Position numbers and translations under genes: made by a program
Source of the DNA: Atriophallophorus winterbourni
Taxonomy: Eukaryota > Platyhelminthes > Trematoda > Plagiorchiida > Microphallidae
Assembly: GCA_013407085.1 (NCBI GenBank)
Contig: JACCGJ010001312.1
Location: 186,001 to 250,000 of the forward strand
Reading direction: 5' to 3'
Length of the DNA stretch: 64,000 nt
Notes under the pieces: generated by a model
The model's database searches: none
What the model saw: the letters and a program-made list of their open reading frames with translations, nothing else
What the model was told of the DNA's origin: nothing
Shown here: piece after piece, positions 19,800-31,846 of the stretch
How the letters are laid out: every line of letters begins with the position of its first letter
Numbering within the stretch: the first letter of the stretch is position 1

Positions 19800-20960
19800 C
19801 AAAATTACCATTGTAATTCAAGGTAATTCAATGTTTTTAATGGTCCTAAAAGCAAGAAGCTTAGCAACAACAATAAGATGGTAAACATTGTAAATTTAAT
19901 TGTACATCCAATATAAGAACACAGATTAAACAGTATATAAGTGTTCTGGAAACGAATAATGCAATAAAAAGTCGTATAATTTCGTTTTAAAGTCATGCAA
20001 GCTAGTGGCGTGAGCAACGGTTAAAGGTAAACTGTTCCAAGTAAAACAGACACGGACAGAGTTAAAATACCTTCTACAGTTCAGGCGGAAATGGGGTACG
20101 ACCAGCACATATTCATGGGTCCTATAATTCTCGTATCCCTTCGTGGGAACAAATCCTGTAAGGGATGGTTCGGGTACGCGAATGTTTTGTAAAGTAAGAT
20201 AAGGTCTCTTCTGATTCGTCGATAGGGAAAATCGAACAGATTGAGTTGAGCTATCCTTTCATTATATGGTTTGTTCTGGATGCTAAGAACTAGTTTTGTT
20301 GAGCGGTGATAGGTTCGCTGCATAAGTTCCACATCCCTCTTGAGCTGCGAAGACCATCACTGCAAACCGTATTCCATGACTGGTCTCAAGTATGTATTAA
20401 TGATCCTTGAGAATATCTTGTGCGATAATTTCCCAAATACACGTTTAGGTAGATTTAGAACACGTGTTGCTTTTTTAAGGGCAATGATACTTTGAAGTGA
20501 TGTTTTTAAACTGGAGCATATCCAGACACCCAAATCTTTTTCTTCACTGCAATTTTCAAGGACATGCAAACCTATGTGATGTGTGAACTCTACACGATTC
20601 TCAACTTTCACGATCCTGTATTTGTTGAAATTAAACGACAGTTTGTTCTTCAACGACCAGCTGTGAAGCGTAGCAAGATCTTTTTGTAATAGGAGACAGT
20701 CTTCTGGACTACGGATGCTGCTCCAAATCTTGATGTCTTCCGCAAATAACGAAATGTTACATCGAACAATTTCCGGTATTTCATTTACATAAACCAGAAA
20801 GAGGATCGGACCAAGGACTGACCCTTGGGGAACTCCGCTAGTTGCTGCAATTGGTTTGGATAATGCACCAAAAGGTGGTTTTGTTTTGTTTGTGTTTGTA
20901 CGCCGAAGCATACGGTTGCTGACATGCTGCAATCTAATACCACTCTCACTTACGTGAACC
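19800..20960 (-). mobile_element. CR1-like element, 5'-truncated, minus strand (element B)
   Basis: On minus it runs from within RT to the 3' tail. The tail reads GCTTTTAGGACCATT..AACATTGAATTACC and resembles the CCAT-TGAATT tails of elements A and C. The 5' end stops inside RT, so it is a truncated insertion. Coding is broken into three frames. Confidence 0.85.
19926..20932 (-). pseudogene. Reverse transcriptase C-terminal half of element B
   Basis: From 20932 on minus: [67 protein letters not shown]. After a frame break: LMQRTYHRSTKLVLSIQNKP and FPYRRIRRDLILLYK, then FRLNCRRYFNSVRVCFTWN. The catalytic motif is FAED instead of FADD, so the first catalytic Asp is replaced by Glu. The 46-kb remnant (element D) is its closest relative in the window. 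Confidence 0.85.
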
Positions 20961-22540
20961 TTTTAGAATCAAAAAAATTATTATGTTTGGTGCATTCTAA
21001 GTACATGACGATTTCGAACAAGCATTTAATGGACTGAAACTGACACCCAACCGGCATAATTTTCTTTGTTGAATTGATATAATCTATGGAAACGACCAAT
21101 GCTGATATTTTGAATCCATATTTATGCAAGAACTCACAGGTATTTGAAAGATAATATTTTTTAAATTAGTGAAATAAACTAAATGTAAAAATATCGGTTT
21201 ATGGATCTAATTCCATCTCCTGCACCCCAAGATCGGTTTCGTGCTTCTTGTACGCAAAACAGTGAGACAAATGCTAATCATGTTGAGATTATGAACAACA
21301 TTTAAATTAGTAAGTGCACAAATTCATGTAAAGGTGGTTGACCCATTGGTCTGGAAACAAAATTCCGCATTCAAAACACACACGCAAGTCACAATGTACG
21401 GACATTACGATCACGATTCACGTGCTTTGAAGAAGTTAAGAGACCCTATCAAATATCACAAGCTTGTATGTGACAGTTTGGTAGGGTTAGCATGGATTAA
21501 CCCATTTTTATATGCGCTAATACAGACAAGACCAACTAATTCACAATTTCACCATTATTTTAATGCATGCGGATCCTGATCGTACTGAATATGAGATTGC
21601 CCATTTTCGTGGCAGTAACTGTGGATGATGGATGCATCGTCGATGTTGCAGCAGAGTCAGTTGTTGCTTTTTATCAATCTATGCAAAACAACGGCTTGTT
21701 GTGTTCCTAAGAGCAACCTTATCCAACAGAGGCATGCAAGCTCAACTTGCTTACATAACATGTGGTTTATCTAAAGTGAAATGAACCAAAACGCAAGTAA
21801 TCAAAAAATTGAATAATTGACGGTTATAGTGAGCTAATATCACATTAAATTGTCTCAATCCCGCCAAATTCACAATTATTGTTTCGTTTATTTCGTCAAT
21901 TGCTCCGAACTAAACAGGCAAACCCAAACCCGGTAAGCAATTTTCTCGTTGCTATTAACGTGTAGTCCACATTTAAATTACATTCAGATACGCAAAACGT
22001 TATTCCATTGTCTCTGCATCGTATCAACCTAAAACCATTGATGAAGTAGAAGATTAAATGGATATTTAAATTTAAGTTATAGCATCGGATCCAAAAAAAT
22101 TAATATCAAATCAGAATATTTGATATAGGTTTTACAAAACTAGCTTTTTAAGATTCAAATGTTTAGTATATTGTAAATGAAACTATATTGAAAGTTTTGG
22201 CTACATCTTTTTGAACTGTTTAACAGGATATGATCTAACGATTGACCAAATCACAGGCTAAATATCATCTATTTAATTTACGATTGGATTTCAGTTTTAT
22301 GTGGATGATTCCAATAATGTTATCCGTAAAATGTGTTAAACATTTTCGTGAAATTATTTAATTTATAAACAAAGGGATACTTGTATGCCACGTTTGAATA
22401 ATGTTCGTACAAATAACTACGATGTTCAAATGGAGAATTAAAAAATGATTCCTACCCAAACATGTAAAATATCAATATATTGTGGTATGTAAGGGATGCC
22501 GATTTGAGAACCACAATATGTTATTTAATTTTTATTTCTG
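20961..22540. other. Intron-like or intergenic, with traces of the ~220 bp repeat
   Basis: No gene is supported. Fragments of the repeat family occur at about 21225-21290 (GATCGGTTTCGTGCTTCTTG) and, inverted, at about 21565-21780 (GCATGCGGATCCTGATCGTACTG). The short frame at 21334-21579 has no recognisable domain. Confidence 0.4.
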
Positions 22541-22546
22541 TTTCAG

Positions 22547-22561
22547 TTTGTTTATTGCGCT
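22547..22561 (+). CDS. Candidate micro-exon, 15 nt, phase 1
   Basis: A strong pyrimidine-rich acceptor (TTTTTATTTCTGTTTCAG) is followed by 15 nt (TTTGTTTATTGCGCT) and a consensus donor GTAAGTTTT. It is open in phase 1 and encodes C-L-L-R with split codons at both ends. It fits the micro-exon series starting at 17.5 kb. This is one of the best-scoring sites by eye. Confidence 0.45.
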
Positions 22562-22907
22562 GTAAGTTTTCTTAATATTCATTTATATTTCCCTGGGAAC
22601 TTTCGTTGTTTTAACGAATGGTGTCTCGGTCAATTTTCACTTTTTACAAAATCTCCAGTTTGCATTCTAAGCAATCTCGAGCGTTCTCACAATTGTAGGA
22701 ATATTTCAAAATTCATTGGAAAATAGCATCTTTTACATTGTGAGATCTGATTTCAAGATCAACGTATACCACAGCATAAACATTTCCTCATGAATACATG
22801 AATTGACTTGTTTAATATCGGCTGATCTCCACTTCGAATTTTGGTTAGGCTGAAAAGGTGTGTGGCATTGAAATAAAAAGTCTATCTAACTACTTTTAAT
22901 TTAGACA

Positions 22908-23075
22908 ATGCGTCAGTGAGCTAGTGGTGTATTGGTCATGTGCTTCGCCTAAGTGTCCTGAGGTCGCAGGTTCGAGTCACGATGGCGGAATTATGTTCTA
23001 CAAATTATTCGCCATCGGATTGAAGACACATCATTTTTTCCAATTAGGATTTTCTAACTTTTATCTCTCTTATCT
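22908..23075 (+). mobile_element. tRNA-derived SINE, plus copy
   Basis: The A-box-like TGAGCTAGTGG (22917-22927) and B box GGTTCGAGTCA (22969-22979) are about 41 bp apart, typical of an internal RNA polymerase III promoter. The head cannot fold into a clean cloverleaf ending in an acceptor stem, and it continues into a body (ATCGGATTGAAGACACATCATTT) shared with an inverted copy at 23.4 kb. It is therefore a SINE rather than a tRNA gene. It could belong to the schistosome tRNA-related SINE group; this was not tested. Confidence 0.65.
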
Positions 23076-23322
23076 TAATTTCGATTTCTTCCAAAGCAAT
23101 CTCCCTCTCGCATTTTATCCGCTCCCTTGATTTTCTTTTTATTTTCATTTCGTAGAGTTTTGCCTCTGCTGGTTCAGCGAAACGGCGCACGAATGGTTGC
23201 AGAGATTGAGAAAAGTAACTGTGGGGAGAGTCATTAGTGAGAGTGTCATTAGGAAACGTATCAGAGCTGGAACTTCCCTTGAGCACTGCAGCCGCTATTA
23301 CTTGTAGCCTGTTACTGGGCAT
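23044..23322 (-). CDS. Unknown ORF between two SINEs
   Basis: 92 codons on minus. The N-terminal half is Ser/Asp-rich (LKGSSSSDTFPNDTLTND), followed by LQPFVRRFAEPAEAKLYE and a highly charged helix (MKIKRKSRERIKCEREIALE). The end is a likely coiled coil. It starts directly beside the (AAAT)n tail of the minus SINE. It could be a fragment of a retroelement Gag or a chance frame. No family is recognised. Confidence 0.3.
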   Translation of the reverse strand: MPSNRLQVIAAAVLKGSSSSDTFPNDTLTNDSPHSYFSQSLQPFVRRFAEPAEAKLYEMKIKRKSRERIKCEREIALEEIEIKIREIKVRKS

Positions 23323-23590
23323 TTATTTTATTTATTTATTTATTTTTATTAACAATTATCAGCCAGTGGTTTGTTTGAACTTCTGTCGCTCTGGACAAAA
23401 TTAATATTGAAATAAGGGACATAGAAGTTAGACAACGCTATTTGGAAGAAATGATGTGTCTTAAATCCGATGACGGATTATTTACAGAAAATAATTTCGC
23501 CACCGGGACTCGAACCTGCGGCTGAAAGGGTAGTAGTTTTAACTTCTACCGTCAAACACAGCAAATTAAATGTCGCCTGTAAAGAAAATA
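23322..23590 (-). mobile_element. tRNA-derived SINE, minus copy with (AAAT)n tail
   Basis: On minus it has B box GGTTCGAGTCC (near 23507-23518), then a body with ATCGGATTTAAGACACATCATTT matching the plus copy, then a tail of four AAAT units at 23322-23347. Its A box is more degraded than that of the plus copy. The two copies form an inverted pair about 0.35 kb apart. Confidence 0.65.
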
Positions 23591-24170
23591 TCACGCATAT
23601 ATAATTGTACGATTTCTTTTAAACACAATTCTCCTAATGATACACTATCAGAACTCAGATTGTTGAGCATGTATTCGAAATTCGCCCATATTTACTTATC
23701 ATAATAGAAATGAATTTTGTCAGAGACAAGGATCAAGTAATCCCAAACGGTACAGCAAAATATACGCTGGGGCGCTTGTTAAATATGTTCCATGCACAAA
23801 GATTTCTTGTCAAACGCTCAATGAGCTATGTTATCGTCAACCTATTTTCGCTCACATCCTACGCACTTACGCACTTACCAAACGGTCGTTTGTAGTTTGA
23901 TTATTGTCTTCGTATGTTTCAAATCCAACGTTCATTCGGAAGGTGATTAGACGGATGAATCATCGAATTTCCGACGATATTATTTTCGATATCAAATTAT
24001 TGACATAACATACATCCATTGCAGCATATACATTGATTCAAATATGAAAACTAGTTGCACAAATTAACGTAATTTATTTCAAAATCAATGAATTGTGGCT
24101 CTTTGAGTTAAACCATGTAAGATTTATGATCAATTTTCGATTCATTAATCTGAATTTGTTTGTGTTGTAG

Positions 24171-24200
24171 TAGAAGCTAAAGAAGAACTAAAGTGTTCTG
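24171..24200 (+). CDS. Candidate micro-exon, 30 nt, phase 1
   Basis: The acceptor TGTTTGTGTTGTAG and donor GTAAGAA flank 30 nt that read E-A-K-E-E-L-K-C-S in phase 1, with 2 + 27 + 1 nt. The charged, Cys-containing peptide is typical of short MEG exons. The incoming G of the first exon would complete a Val codon. Good splice signals on both sides. Confidence 0.5.
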
Positions 24201-24357
24201 GTAAGAAAATATTATGTTAACTGTCTTTACCACGAGAAAAACGCTTTTTCATCAATATTATATAGATATACATATATTCGCTATATATTCGTTTTAAATT
24301 TATTCAATACGGCAAAAATGCGAGAAACTTTACATATTTCAACTTTACAAAACACAG

Positions 24358-24387
24358 GGCATATATGGAACATTGGTCCAGTTTCTT
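24358..24387 (+). CDS. Candidate micro-exon, 30 nt, phase 1
   Basis: Acceptor ACTTTACAAAACACAG (moderate) and donor GTGAGTA (good) flank 30 nt that read H-I-W-N-I-G-P-V-S in phase 1. It lies 157 bp after the previous candidate, inside a longer open frame (24318-24734) that matches nothing I recognise, so the frame alone is not evidence. Confidence 0.35.
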
Positions 24388-24836
24388 GTGAGTATTATTT
24401 TATATCTACTCATCGCATATCTCGTTGGTTAATAACAAGAACAAGAAGATGGCTCTATTTGTGTACACGTATATTGTCTTGGCAGAGTCGAGAACGATTT
24501 GCAAGCCATGAGGACATGATTCAGTGGCTGTGCATTAACGGAAGAAATGTTTCCGATAAACCTGCCACATTTACAAAAGAGTCATTCGACGATCACATAT
24601 CGAATTACCTCGGTAGAGTCATTGCTTGGTCGTGCGATAAAATTAATGCCTCTTTCAATCATCAAAAACTCCTTTTCATGTTTACCGGAAAAATTATAGC
24701 GAAGCATAGAGGAAGTGGGGAACAGTGCAGGTAAAACAAAGTCTAACTACATCGTATGGGACGAATAGGGAACGCAGACGTGAGGTAAAGTAAGATAGCA
24801 TTCGAACACTCAAGTTCTCTGCAGTCAGTTGTTCAG

Positions 24837-24851
24837 TCCTGTTGAGAAAAC
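24837..24851 (+). CDS. Weak candidate micro-exon, 15 nt
   Basis: TCCTGTTGAGAAAAC lies between TTGTTCAG and GTAAGG. It is a multiple of three and open in phase 1 (L-L-R-K), but the acceptor tract is mixed. Listed only because it fits the series. Confidence 0.2.
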
Positions 24852-24859
24852 GTAAGGTT

Positions 24860-26380
24860 CTAGAAAAGATCCAATAAAATCATGATCCGAAAATTTCCAA
24901 AATTCTGGAAACCTGGTTTCAAATTCTACAATGTAACGTATTAGCTTGCCATAATTCTATAGCAAAATATTGAATACGTTTTGTGGCATAATGATTCTAC
25001 ATATCACTAATTGTGTCCAATGGTAACTATAATGTTATCTGTCATGTTCATATGATAAACCAATGAGGATTCTTTATTTTTTATTACCCTAAAGAGCACT
25101 CGCCTACTGAGAACAAACACGATGGTTTACTTGTGGCCGCTAAATAATGAAAGCGATTTTTATTAACTTTATGCATTGTTTCTAATAATGGCAGTTCTTG
25201 CTTCAATACAGTTCGGTGTTTAAATTGTGCTGTTGCAGGAATACGCTATAGGCAGACTCACAATAAATAAACAGAGATTTAAGTTGTGTTTAATTATATT
25301 AGGCGTGTCGACGTAGAATTTTTGTAACTACAAGAAAAAGGAAATAAGAAAATGATGAAGCTTTGACCAAAACTTTCTGAAAGTTCAGCTCCAGAACTTT
25401 GTCAAAAATACAAAATAAATACTGTACAAAATATTCATTTGCATGCTTTTTCGTCACACACACCCCCATGACCGGTTTCGTGCTCTTTGCACTCATAAGG
25501 TAGGGACAGTAAGATGAGCCTTATTCAATGCAAATGAATATTTTGTTTCATGGTTATTGGGTTTAACCGCATTAAATATGTGTTTGGACACGTGATTGAA
25601 CAGGTAGGTCGTACCAAGCTTATTCAACAGTAGCATACAAGCGCTCCTTGAATACTGTACACGTTACACATATAAGAAAAATATTCAAAGAACTAGATAA
25701 ATTGGACCTCAATTGTTCAACAGTTAATTCCGTTTGGTAAAGCTATTCGTAAGCAAACGAGATAAATATCCTCTGACGTGTAAATATATCTTTATACAGC
25801 GAATAAGAATTATCATTGACGATGATATTTATGAGCCGATCGCTGTAAGAAAAATGTTTCTTCATATCATCAACAGGAATAGAGCTTGCGAATGAAATTT
25901 TCCTGATACAAAGACTTTTGTAGGAAATGTGGAGAACATAGAACACGAACAGTAGAGGATTTGAATTATTCCTTTCTCTATCGACAACATAACAGATTGT
26001 GGCCTGTTGATTTCAAATTATTGATATGCATTGAAAATATATCAACATATAAATTTAATTGATTGTCTGATATGTATTGTGTTTTGAGGAGTTCGGCATT
26101 TGACCTCGATCAACAGAGCCCAAAGCGTTCGACGGCTAATGATTTACAGTGGAGCTCTTTCACCATTCTGTTAGTTATATGTACAACGGCATTAACGGTG
26201 CAGTGTGAATGTCGGTGAAAATATATACTTATCTTTTAAAGATGGTATGGTCTGCGATCAAAAACTATGCTTTCCATGATTTTCAAAACAAATGATATAT
26301 ATATATATAATTATTTATTTACATGTGATTCATTGAACTTGTTATATCGGAATAAACGTGAAGCAACATTTTTAAATCAG
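24860..26380. other. Intron-like, no gene seen
   Basis: AT-rich DNA containing one copy of the ~220 bp repeat at 25430-25640 (GACCGGTTTCGTGCTCTTTG, then GTAGGGACAGTAAGATGAG). No coding feature is supported. Confidence 0.45.
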
Positions 26381-26404
26381 GTGTCACAAAGAAGTATCCT
26401 TACC
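26381..26404 (+). CDS. Candidate micro-exon, 24 nt, phase 1
   Basis: Acceptor ACATTTTTAAATCAG and donor GTGAGTC flank 24 nt, V-T-K-K-Y-P-Y in phase 1. The signals are moderate to good. Confidence 0.35.
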
Positions 26405-29321
26405 GTGAGTCTTATTTTGTTGTGGATAGTATTTATACCATTTATTCAATGAAAATTTGTGTTTCCAATATGATTCAGACAATCAGGTTCACGGGGCTAT
26501 TAACTCGCATCATCACAAGAGAACAATATGAATCGAACTTTGAAAAAACTATAATAAATAACGAGTGGAGTGCATATATAGGTCTGATTCAGTTTCGAAT
26601 AGTGACACCCGTAGAGACCACCAGTGGTCTAGGTAGGGAATTCCAATGAAATATAGCAACTACAGCAATAAATGGCGTTGTCTATCAATCGCTACGGGAT
26701 GTCAACATGTTATTTTCACATCACAATCTTGAACATCAAAATCGCATGATTTTTTCATAATATGTAAACTAAGTGACCGAAAATCACAAGGTGACTAAGA
26801 TGAGTGTAGAGGGAGCAAATATAAGCAAGATGGCGAAACATTGTTCGATGTTCTAAATTGTTTATTTCACACAAAGTAGGTCTGACAAATTGTGCTACGT
26901 GCTATCATGAAAATAATCGGCATGTGATACAGCTGGGACAGAAATCGCCTCCTACGCTCAATTTCTACCCTGGCATTATGAATAGAAAGCTGCCGTGACG
27001 AATACTTGATAAAAAGGCCTCAGGCTCTCCATGCTGTGGCAATTTGTGAAGACAATAAGAGATACGTGAATCGTGGTCATATTGACGCATAACCGCAAAT
27101 TCAAGTTGATTTCAATCTTTTGAAAATCAAAAGTTCTTTGTCACAGAGTGCACTTAAGCCCTTCAAAATAGGATGCGAACAAACTTTTTATTTTAAAATA
27201 ATTAGATGGAACCGGAGTGCATCAGGCAATTCTGGTGTCGATGAAAATAACATGTACGAGTTTATTATAAAGCTTCCGAAACGGTAAAATGATGAAAATG
27301 GCTAGTGCATTGGAGTGATTCGCTTATCGACTAGATCCATAGATTTTAATGTAAATGATGAACACAGTGACGGAATGCTGACATTCAGACAATGAATAGC
27401 TGATTTTGGTAAATGTCACTGATTGAGATCAGTGGCCACAAGGAAGCCATGGTTTCCTCCGGATCGCAGTTGTTTTTCCTGCGATATATAGATGAAGATC
27501 ACAAGATTATGTACTCAAAAGACACATACCGTTCGTGAAAACAAGAGCTTATAATTATTCGTTTTGAGCAATTTACAGATAACGATTTCGTTATCAGTGC
27601 GCACAATAGGGGTTTATCCGCTGCAGAAGTGGACGCTAGTTTCTTGAGCTATCAGCCACATTCACCCCGGTAACTGCATTCATAGCAGCCCTCGTTATCT
27701 CAACCACCGCAACGTGAATTCGTTTTAATTAAGGTTTTCACCCCCACCTTATCACTGAAATTTTATAAAGTGAACGCCATATCCTGTGCCAAGCACTTGT
27801 TCTGTTAGGACAAAATATTTGACCAGTGAATGATGTTCCTCGAAAATGCTTGGCCGAATTTCTGTTTGGCTTTTGTGATCGTTAAGCCTAATTCACACCT
27901 AATTAACCCTTCTTGATCAGTGCAGCAATCCCAAAGAGAAAGCATTGCGAAATAAACTAAATGGTTGAAGGTTACACGATGACTCGAAACATGGTGACTA
28001 AAGGCAGAAGGTTAACCGTGTGACAATACATTGTCGGATGACCGGAAAGTTTAGTATTACAAGCCTGAACTATTCTGAAAAATCTTATATCATGCCAATG
28101 AGTGGAACGGCGTATTCAAATTAAATAAACCGTGTTTGTCTTTCATCTTACTGCATTAATAATGAGAGAGAAAATACGTTGCATTCTACCTATCGTAACC
28201 CGTGAAAAATCATGGTTTGAATTCGCAGTATTAAGCTTATTTTAGATGTTTGGATTTGTGGTGGGTTGATAAATTATTTACAATTTGAAGCGAAGTAGAA
28301 TGATACCTCTCGTGTGTTAGGCATTTTGAGGTGGATGGTTGAAAGAAATTTCCTGGTTTTGCCTCATCTATTCTTCAGCAAATAATATACTTTCGGTTTT
28401 AAACTGCGATGCATAAATCCTGGATACCATGGTTCAAGCAATATTTCGTTTCATCATTCATCGTTCAAGCAAGTCAGTAATTGTCAAACTATTCCATACG
28501 TTATGCGAAATAGACTAATGCTTCCGATGACTCTTCCATGACACTTTCGCAAGCTTGAATATATAGTTAGTACTACGGCGTTCAGTCTCATAATTAGTCT
28601 ATGCAAATTTCGAATTGATAGCAAAACCCGAGTTTCAATTCCCACTCCACGGAATTCCCAAAATCCCAAAAATTTATTAACCGGTTTTTTCATTGGAATT
28701 TTTAACAGCTTATTTGAAAATTCCGTCGTTTAAGCTTCTTTAAATAAAATAAACCAGCGAGTTTGTTAGAATTAACCTTGACATTGCCCTCAACCAAGGA
28801 CAAATAATTTGTGCACACCATATTCAAGAGGACGGATTTGAGTTATTTATATTTAGATATTTTTAACTCCATTTTAACCAGCTTTTTATTCGAAATCCGA
28901 AATCTATCTAAACCACAAATATTGAATATAGTATTTTAGTATTTACATTTATTCCCATTCTATGTCCGATTCTGTTCAGGATCTTTATCAGATTTCGAAT
29001 TCTGGCCAATAAGCTTGTAATCCACGTGTAATCTCTCAAACAAAATGCCACCCAAACGGTAAAACACAATCTATTCATTTTTTCTCAATTTGAACTCATT
29101 CTATATTGAATGTCACTTGATTCGTTGTAACCTCGTTAATAAATAACAGAAATGTTAGTTTGGATTTTTTTAAGAAATGCTTTTATGTATCTTTTAGAAA
29201 ATATTATAATGATTGCTAAATAATACAATTTCTTTCAAAATGTGCTTCAGCAATGTTTCGGCGTCATAGCGTCACGGATTAATTTGTTCAATCATGTCTA
29301 TCTTCCTTAATATTTTATCAG
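26405..29321. other. Intron-like, no gene seen
   Basis: About 2.9 kb of AT-rich sequence without a recognisable ORF, repeat or splice pair. Possible acceptors near 28705 (ATTTTTAACAG) and 28886 (CATTTTAACCAG) have no close donor. Confidence 0.4.
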
Positions 29322-29366
29322 GTATGTCGATAACAATGACATTTCCGGAAGAAATGAAGGATAATA
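29322..29366 (+). CDS. Candidate micro-exon, 45 nt, phase 1
   Basis: The strong acceptor TTCCTTAATATTTTATCAG and donor GTGAGTT flank 45 nt that read M-S-I-T-M-T-F-P-E-E-M-K-D-N in phase 1. It is slightly longer than the usual 6-36 nt MEG exons but keeps the same phase and symmetry. Confidence 0.45.
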
Positions 29367-29668
29367 GTGAGTTAATTTATCGATAAAATTCAATGCTTTT
29401 CCTCTTTCTATTTTACTGCATCATTCTTTTATTGAAAACCACAAGAATGTAACATGCACCATTGAGTGGGATATCAAAATTGCTAAATTTACAACCCTAA
29501 ACCAGAAACAAATTCAAACAAATCGTGTTTACATGAAGTAGGAAGCAATAGATATTCGATTGCTATTCAATAATTCAATTGCTGCGGAAAAATATGTAAA
29601 TGGCTAATATTGAAACACCATCCTAAAAAGGAAGGCGGCACGGATTAACCGGCAACCGATTAATCATT

Positions 29669-29671
29669 ATG

Positions 29672-29704
<33 letters not shown>

Positions 29705-29726
29705 TATATATATATGAATATATATA
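29669..29726. repeat. (TA)n microsatellite
   Basis: Almost pure TA run of about 58 bp with one AATAT interruption, followed by a shorter TATATATATG stretch. Confidence 0.95.
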
Positions 29727-30024
29727 TATGCGATCGATCATATAAAATGAGATTACAAGAGCACGATATTTTAACTTAGCCCCAATGGAGCTTCGTAAGC
29801 GATTGATCCGATAACCGATGCTATCAAAGTCAAGAATGTTTGAAAACGAGGTTGTACAGTGCTACTAGGTAGAATAATCCGCAAAATTTGTGCTCCAGTT
29901 AGTTCGTTGGATGTTGTCCTCTTGCGTATTTTCGTGATAAGATGAAGTCCTCCTTGATTAGCATTGGAGCGTGCTGTCGAGCGTTGAGGCGCTGAAGTCT
30001 TTCAACTGACATATCGTTAAAGAA

Positions 30025-30700
30025 TGCTCATTCGCATGCATTTCAATCTCACACACCCCACGAAATGTTTCGTTATGTTTGCACTCATCAGGTAGATACA
30101 GTTGGATCAGGATAGACTTGCGCTTGAAACAGTGGAATAATGTTAATAATTTGCGCATTAATGACACTGTTAGTTTAGGTTGATACGATCAACCTGTTAA
30201 AACACATGAACCCACGCTCAAGTAGATTTGGTTTTAACACGACCGAAAAACTATTCTGCATGCATCTCCATCTCACAAACACAGTGGCTGGTTTCGTGCT
30301 GTTGAAACTCATCAGGTGATGGCAATCTGTTCAGGATCTGTATGCGCTTGAAGCAATAAGAATTGTAAACAATTTGCGCTGTTATGCCACTGTTGGATTT
30401 GCTCGTTACGACCAATCAGTTTTATCACATAAGCCAACGCTCATGTAGACCGTGTTTGAACCCATGACCATGACCAACAAATCTTATTTGCATGCATTTC
30501 CATCACACACACACATCCAACGACCGGCTTCGTGCTGTTTATTATCATCAGTTAGGGTCAGTAGAATCTGGTCCTCATTCGCTTTAAACCGAGGAAGCAT
30601 GGTAATCAAGATGAGATTTTATTCAAATGTTGTATTAGGTTGGCAATATCCCACGATCATGTAGACTAGTTTGAACCAAGGACCCTGAACAAAAAAGCAT
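30025..30700 (+). repeat. Three tandem copies of the ~220 bp repeat
   Basis: Units start at about 30025, 30255 and 30485. Each begins GCATGCAT.TCCATC.CACA, followed by a CCGG..TTCGTGCTGTT segment, CATCAGGT, CAGTA.GATCAGGAT, CGCTTGAA.CA, AATTTGCGC, CTCATGTAGAC and GTTTGAACCCATGACC. Divergence between units is high. Other copies are single or paired nearby. No ORF or polymerase III boxes are apparent. Confidence 0.75.
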
Positions 30701-31449
30701 ATCGCTGTTTTCTGCGGTCGATGATAGAGAGCGGTATATGGCCGCGAGTGTATGTGCTGTCACCAGATTTCAAGGTAAGTGAAAGCCACAGCGTGTCCGT
30801 TTGTGAAATATCAGTATCTTAGAGTATGTTTATCTTTAGACACTTGTGGCAATACGGCGCAACACCACTTTTAACGCCAACACGGTCGCAACGTAGGAGT
30901 GCGATATGAGGAATAGAAAGCTTACTGCCGGTCATACTCGAGTGATTCCAAGTTTCCCTGACAGCAATATGATCAGGGAACTTGTCTACACATATAATAA
31001 TCAGAAAAATACGTCAGGTTTTTATTGAATTTACAATTGGGTTCCCGTGTGAATCGCTCTGTCTGACTAAATTTGAGCCAGACCTAAGACGTTTTTGGAT
31101 GCATTGATTCATTCTATTTGGATGGAAACGCTGCTATCCGCTATCTCGTGATGAGGGAGTGTTTGACTTATTATATTGGATTTGGTTGGGCTAAGTATAA
31201 CATCCGTGGTTATTGTTCGTTTTCATTTTATCCATCCTGGCATTGCTAATTCGGCCATAGCGCTGGTCGATAACGTTAAATTAAGGGATTTCGGTGCATT
31301 CTATTATATTTTGGCGAAAAACGGAGAACATTGGCTAAGGACAATCAGATGGGTGGTATCAGGCACATCTTGTTTGGCATCATTCCACCATTCAAGCGCA
31401 TGCAGTTCTAAATCCTACTGTCATCACATGAGGAGTGTAACGAATAGGA

Positions 31450-31720
31450 TAAGGGTCGTGGTGTGTGCGTGTGTGTAAACGAAGTGCTTGCAAAATGGCA
31501 TTTGCGCTAATGAACGTTGATCTATACTCTATCCACATTTGTTTAAACACGTAATTGAACATATAGGTTGTTCCAAACGTTATTTAACATTGGCATACAA
31601 GGGGAACTTGCTTTCCATTCCTTGAATATTTCAACCGTATGCGGATCCTAATCATCCAGTTGAAACCTGATGAATGCATACAACACGAAACCGTTCATTC
31701 AGTGTGCGTGATAAAAATGG
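31450..31720 (-). repeat. ~220 bp repeat, inverted copy
   Basis: On minus it gives CGGTTTCGTGTTGTATGCATTCATCAGGTTTCAACTGG, then TTAGGATCCGCATACGG, then the TTGTATGCCAATG-like segment. This places it in the same family as the 30-kb tandem copies. Confidence 0.65.
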
Positions 31721-31822
31721 ATGTTGAAAAAAATAAAAACATTCATTATTTACCATACAGTTTAAACACAGTTCAGTGGGCTAATTGATTATCTGCGTTT
31801 TCACTACGTTTGTTAATTTCAG

Positions 31823-31846
31823 TAATCGCAATAGATCATACAATGG
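31823..31846 (+). CDS. Candidate micro-exon, 24 nt, phase 1
   Basis: The strong acceptor ACGTTTGTTAATTTCAG and donor GTAAATA flank 24 nt, I-A-I-D-H-T-M in phase 1. Confidence 0.45.

Noticed and set aside
22908..22985. Functional tRNA gene
   Set aside because: A and B boxes are present, but no clean acceptor stem or cloverleaf forms, and a SINE body shared with a second copy follows.
24318..24734. 138-codon ORF as an independent gene
   Set aside because: No recognisable domain and no promoter or polyadenylation context; low-complexity stretches of Arg and Thr codons. It is probably a chance frame overlapping a candidate micro-exon.
30025..30700. CRISPR-like array at the tandem triplet
   Set aside because: The units are ~230 bp, diverged and contiguous, with no short identical repeats or spacers, and the genome is eukaryotic.
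30728..30774. Exon ending in the perfect donor CAAGGTAAGT
   Set aside because: The only in-phase acceptor (GATAGAG) lacks a pyrimidine tract. It lies just after the tandem repeat and could not be supported.
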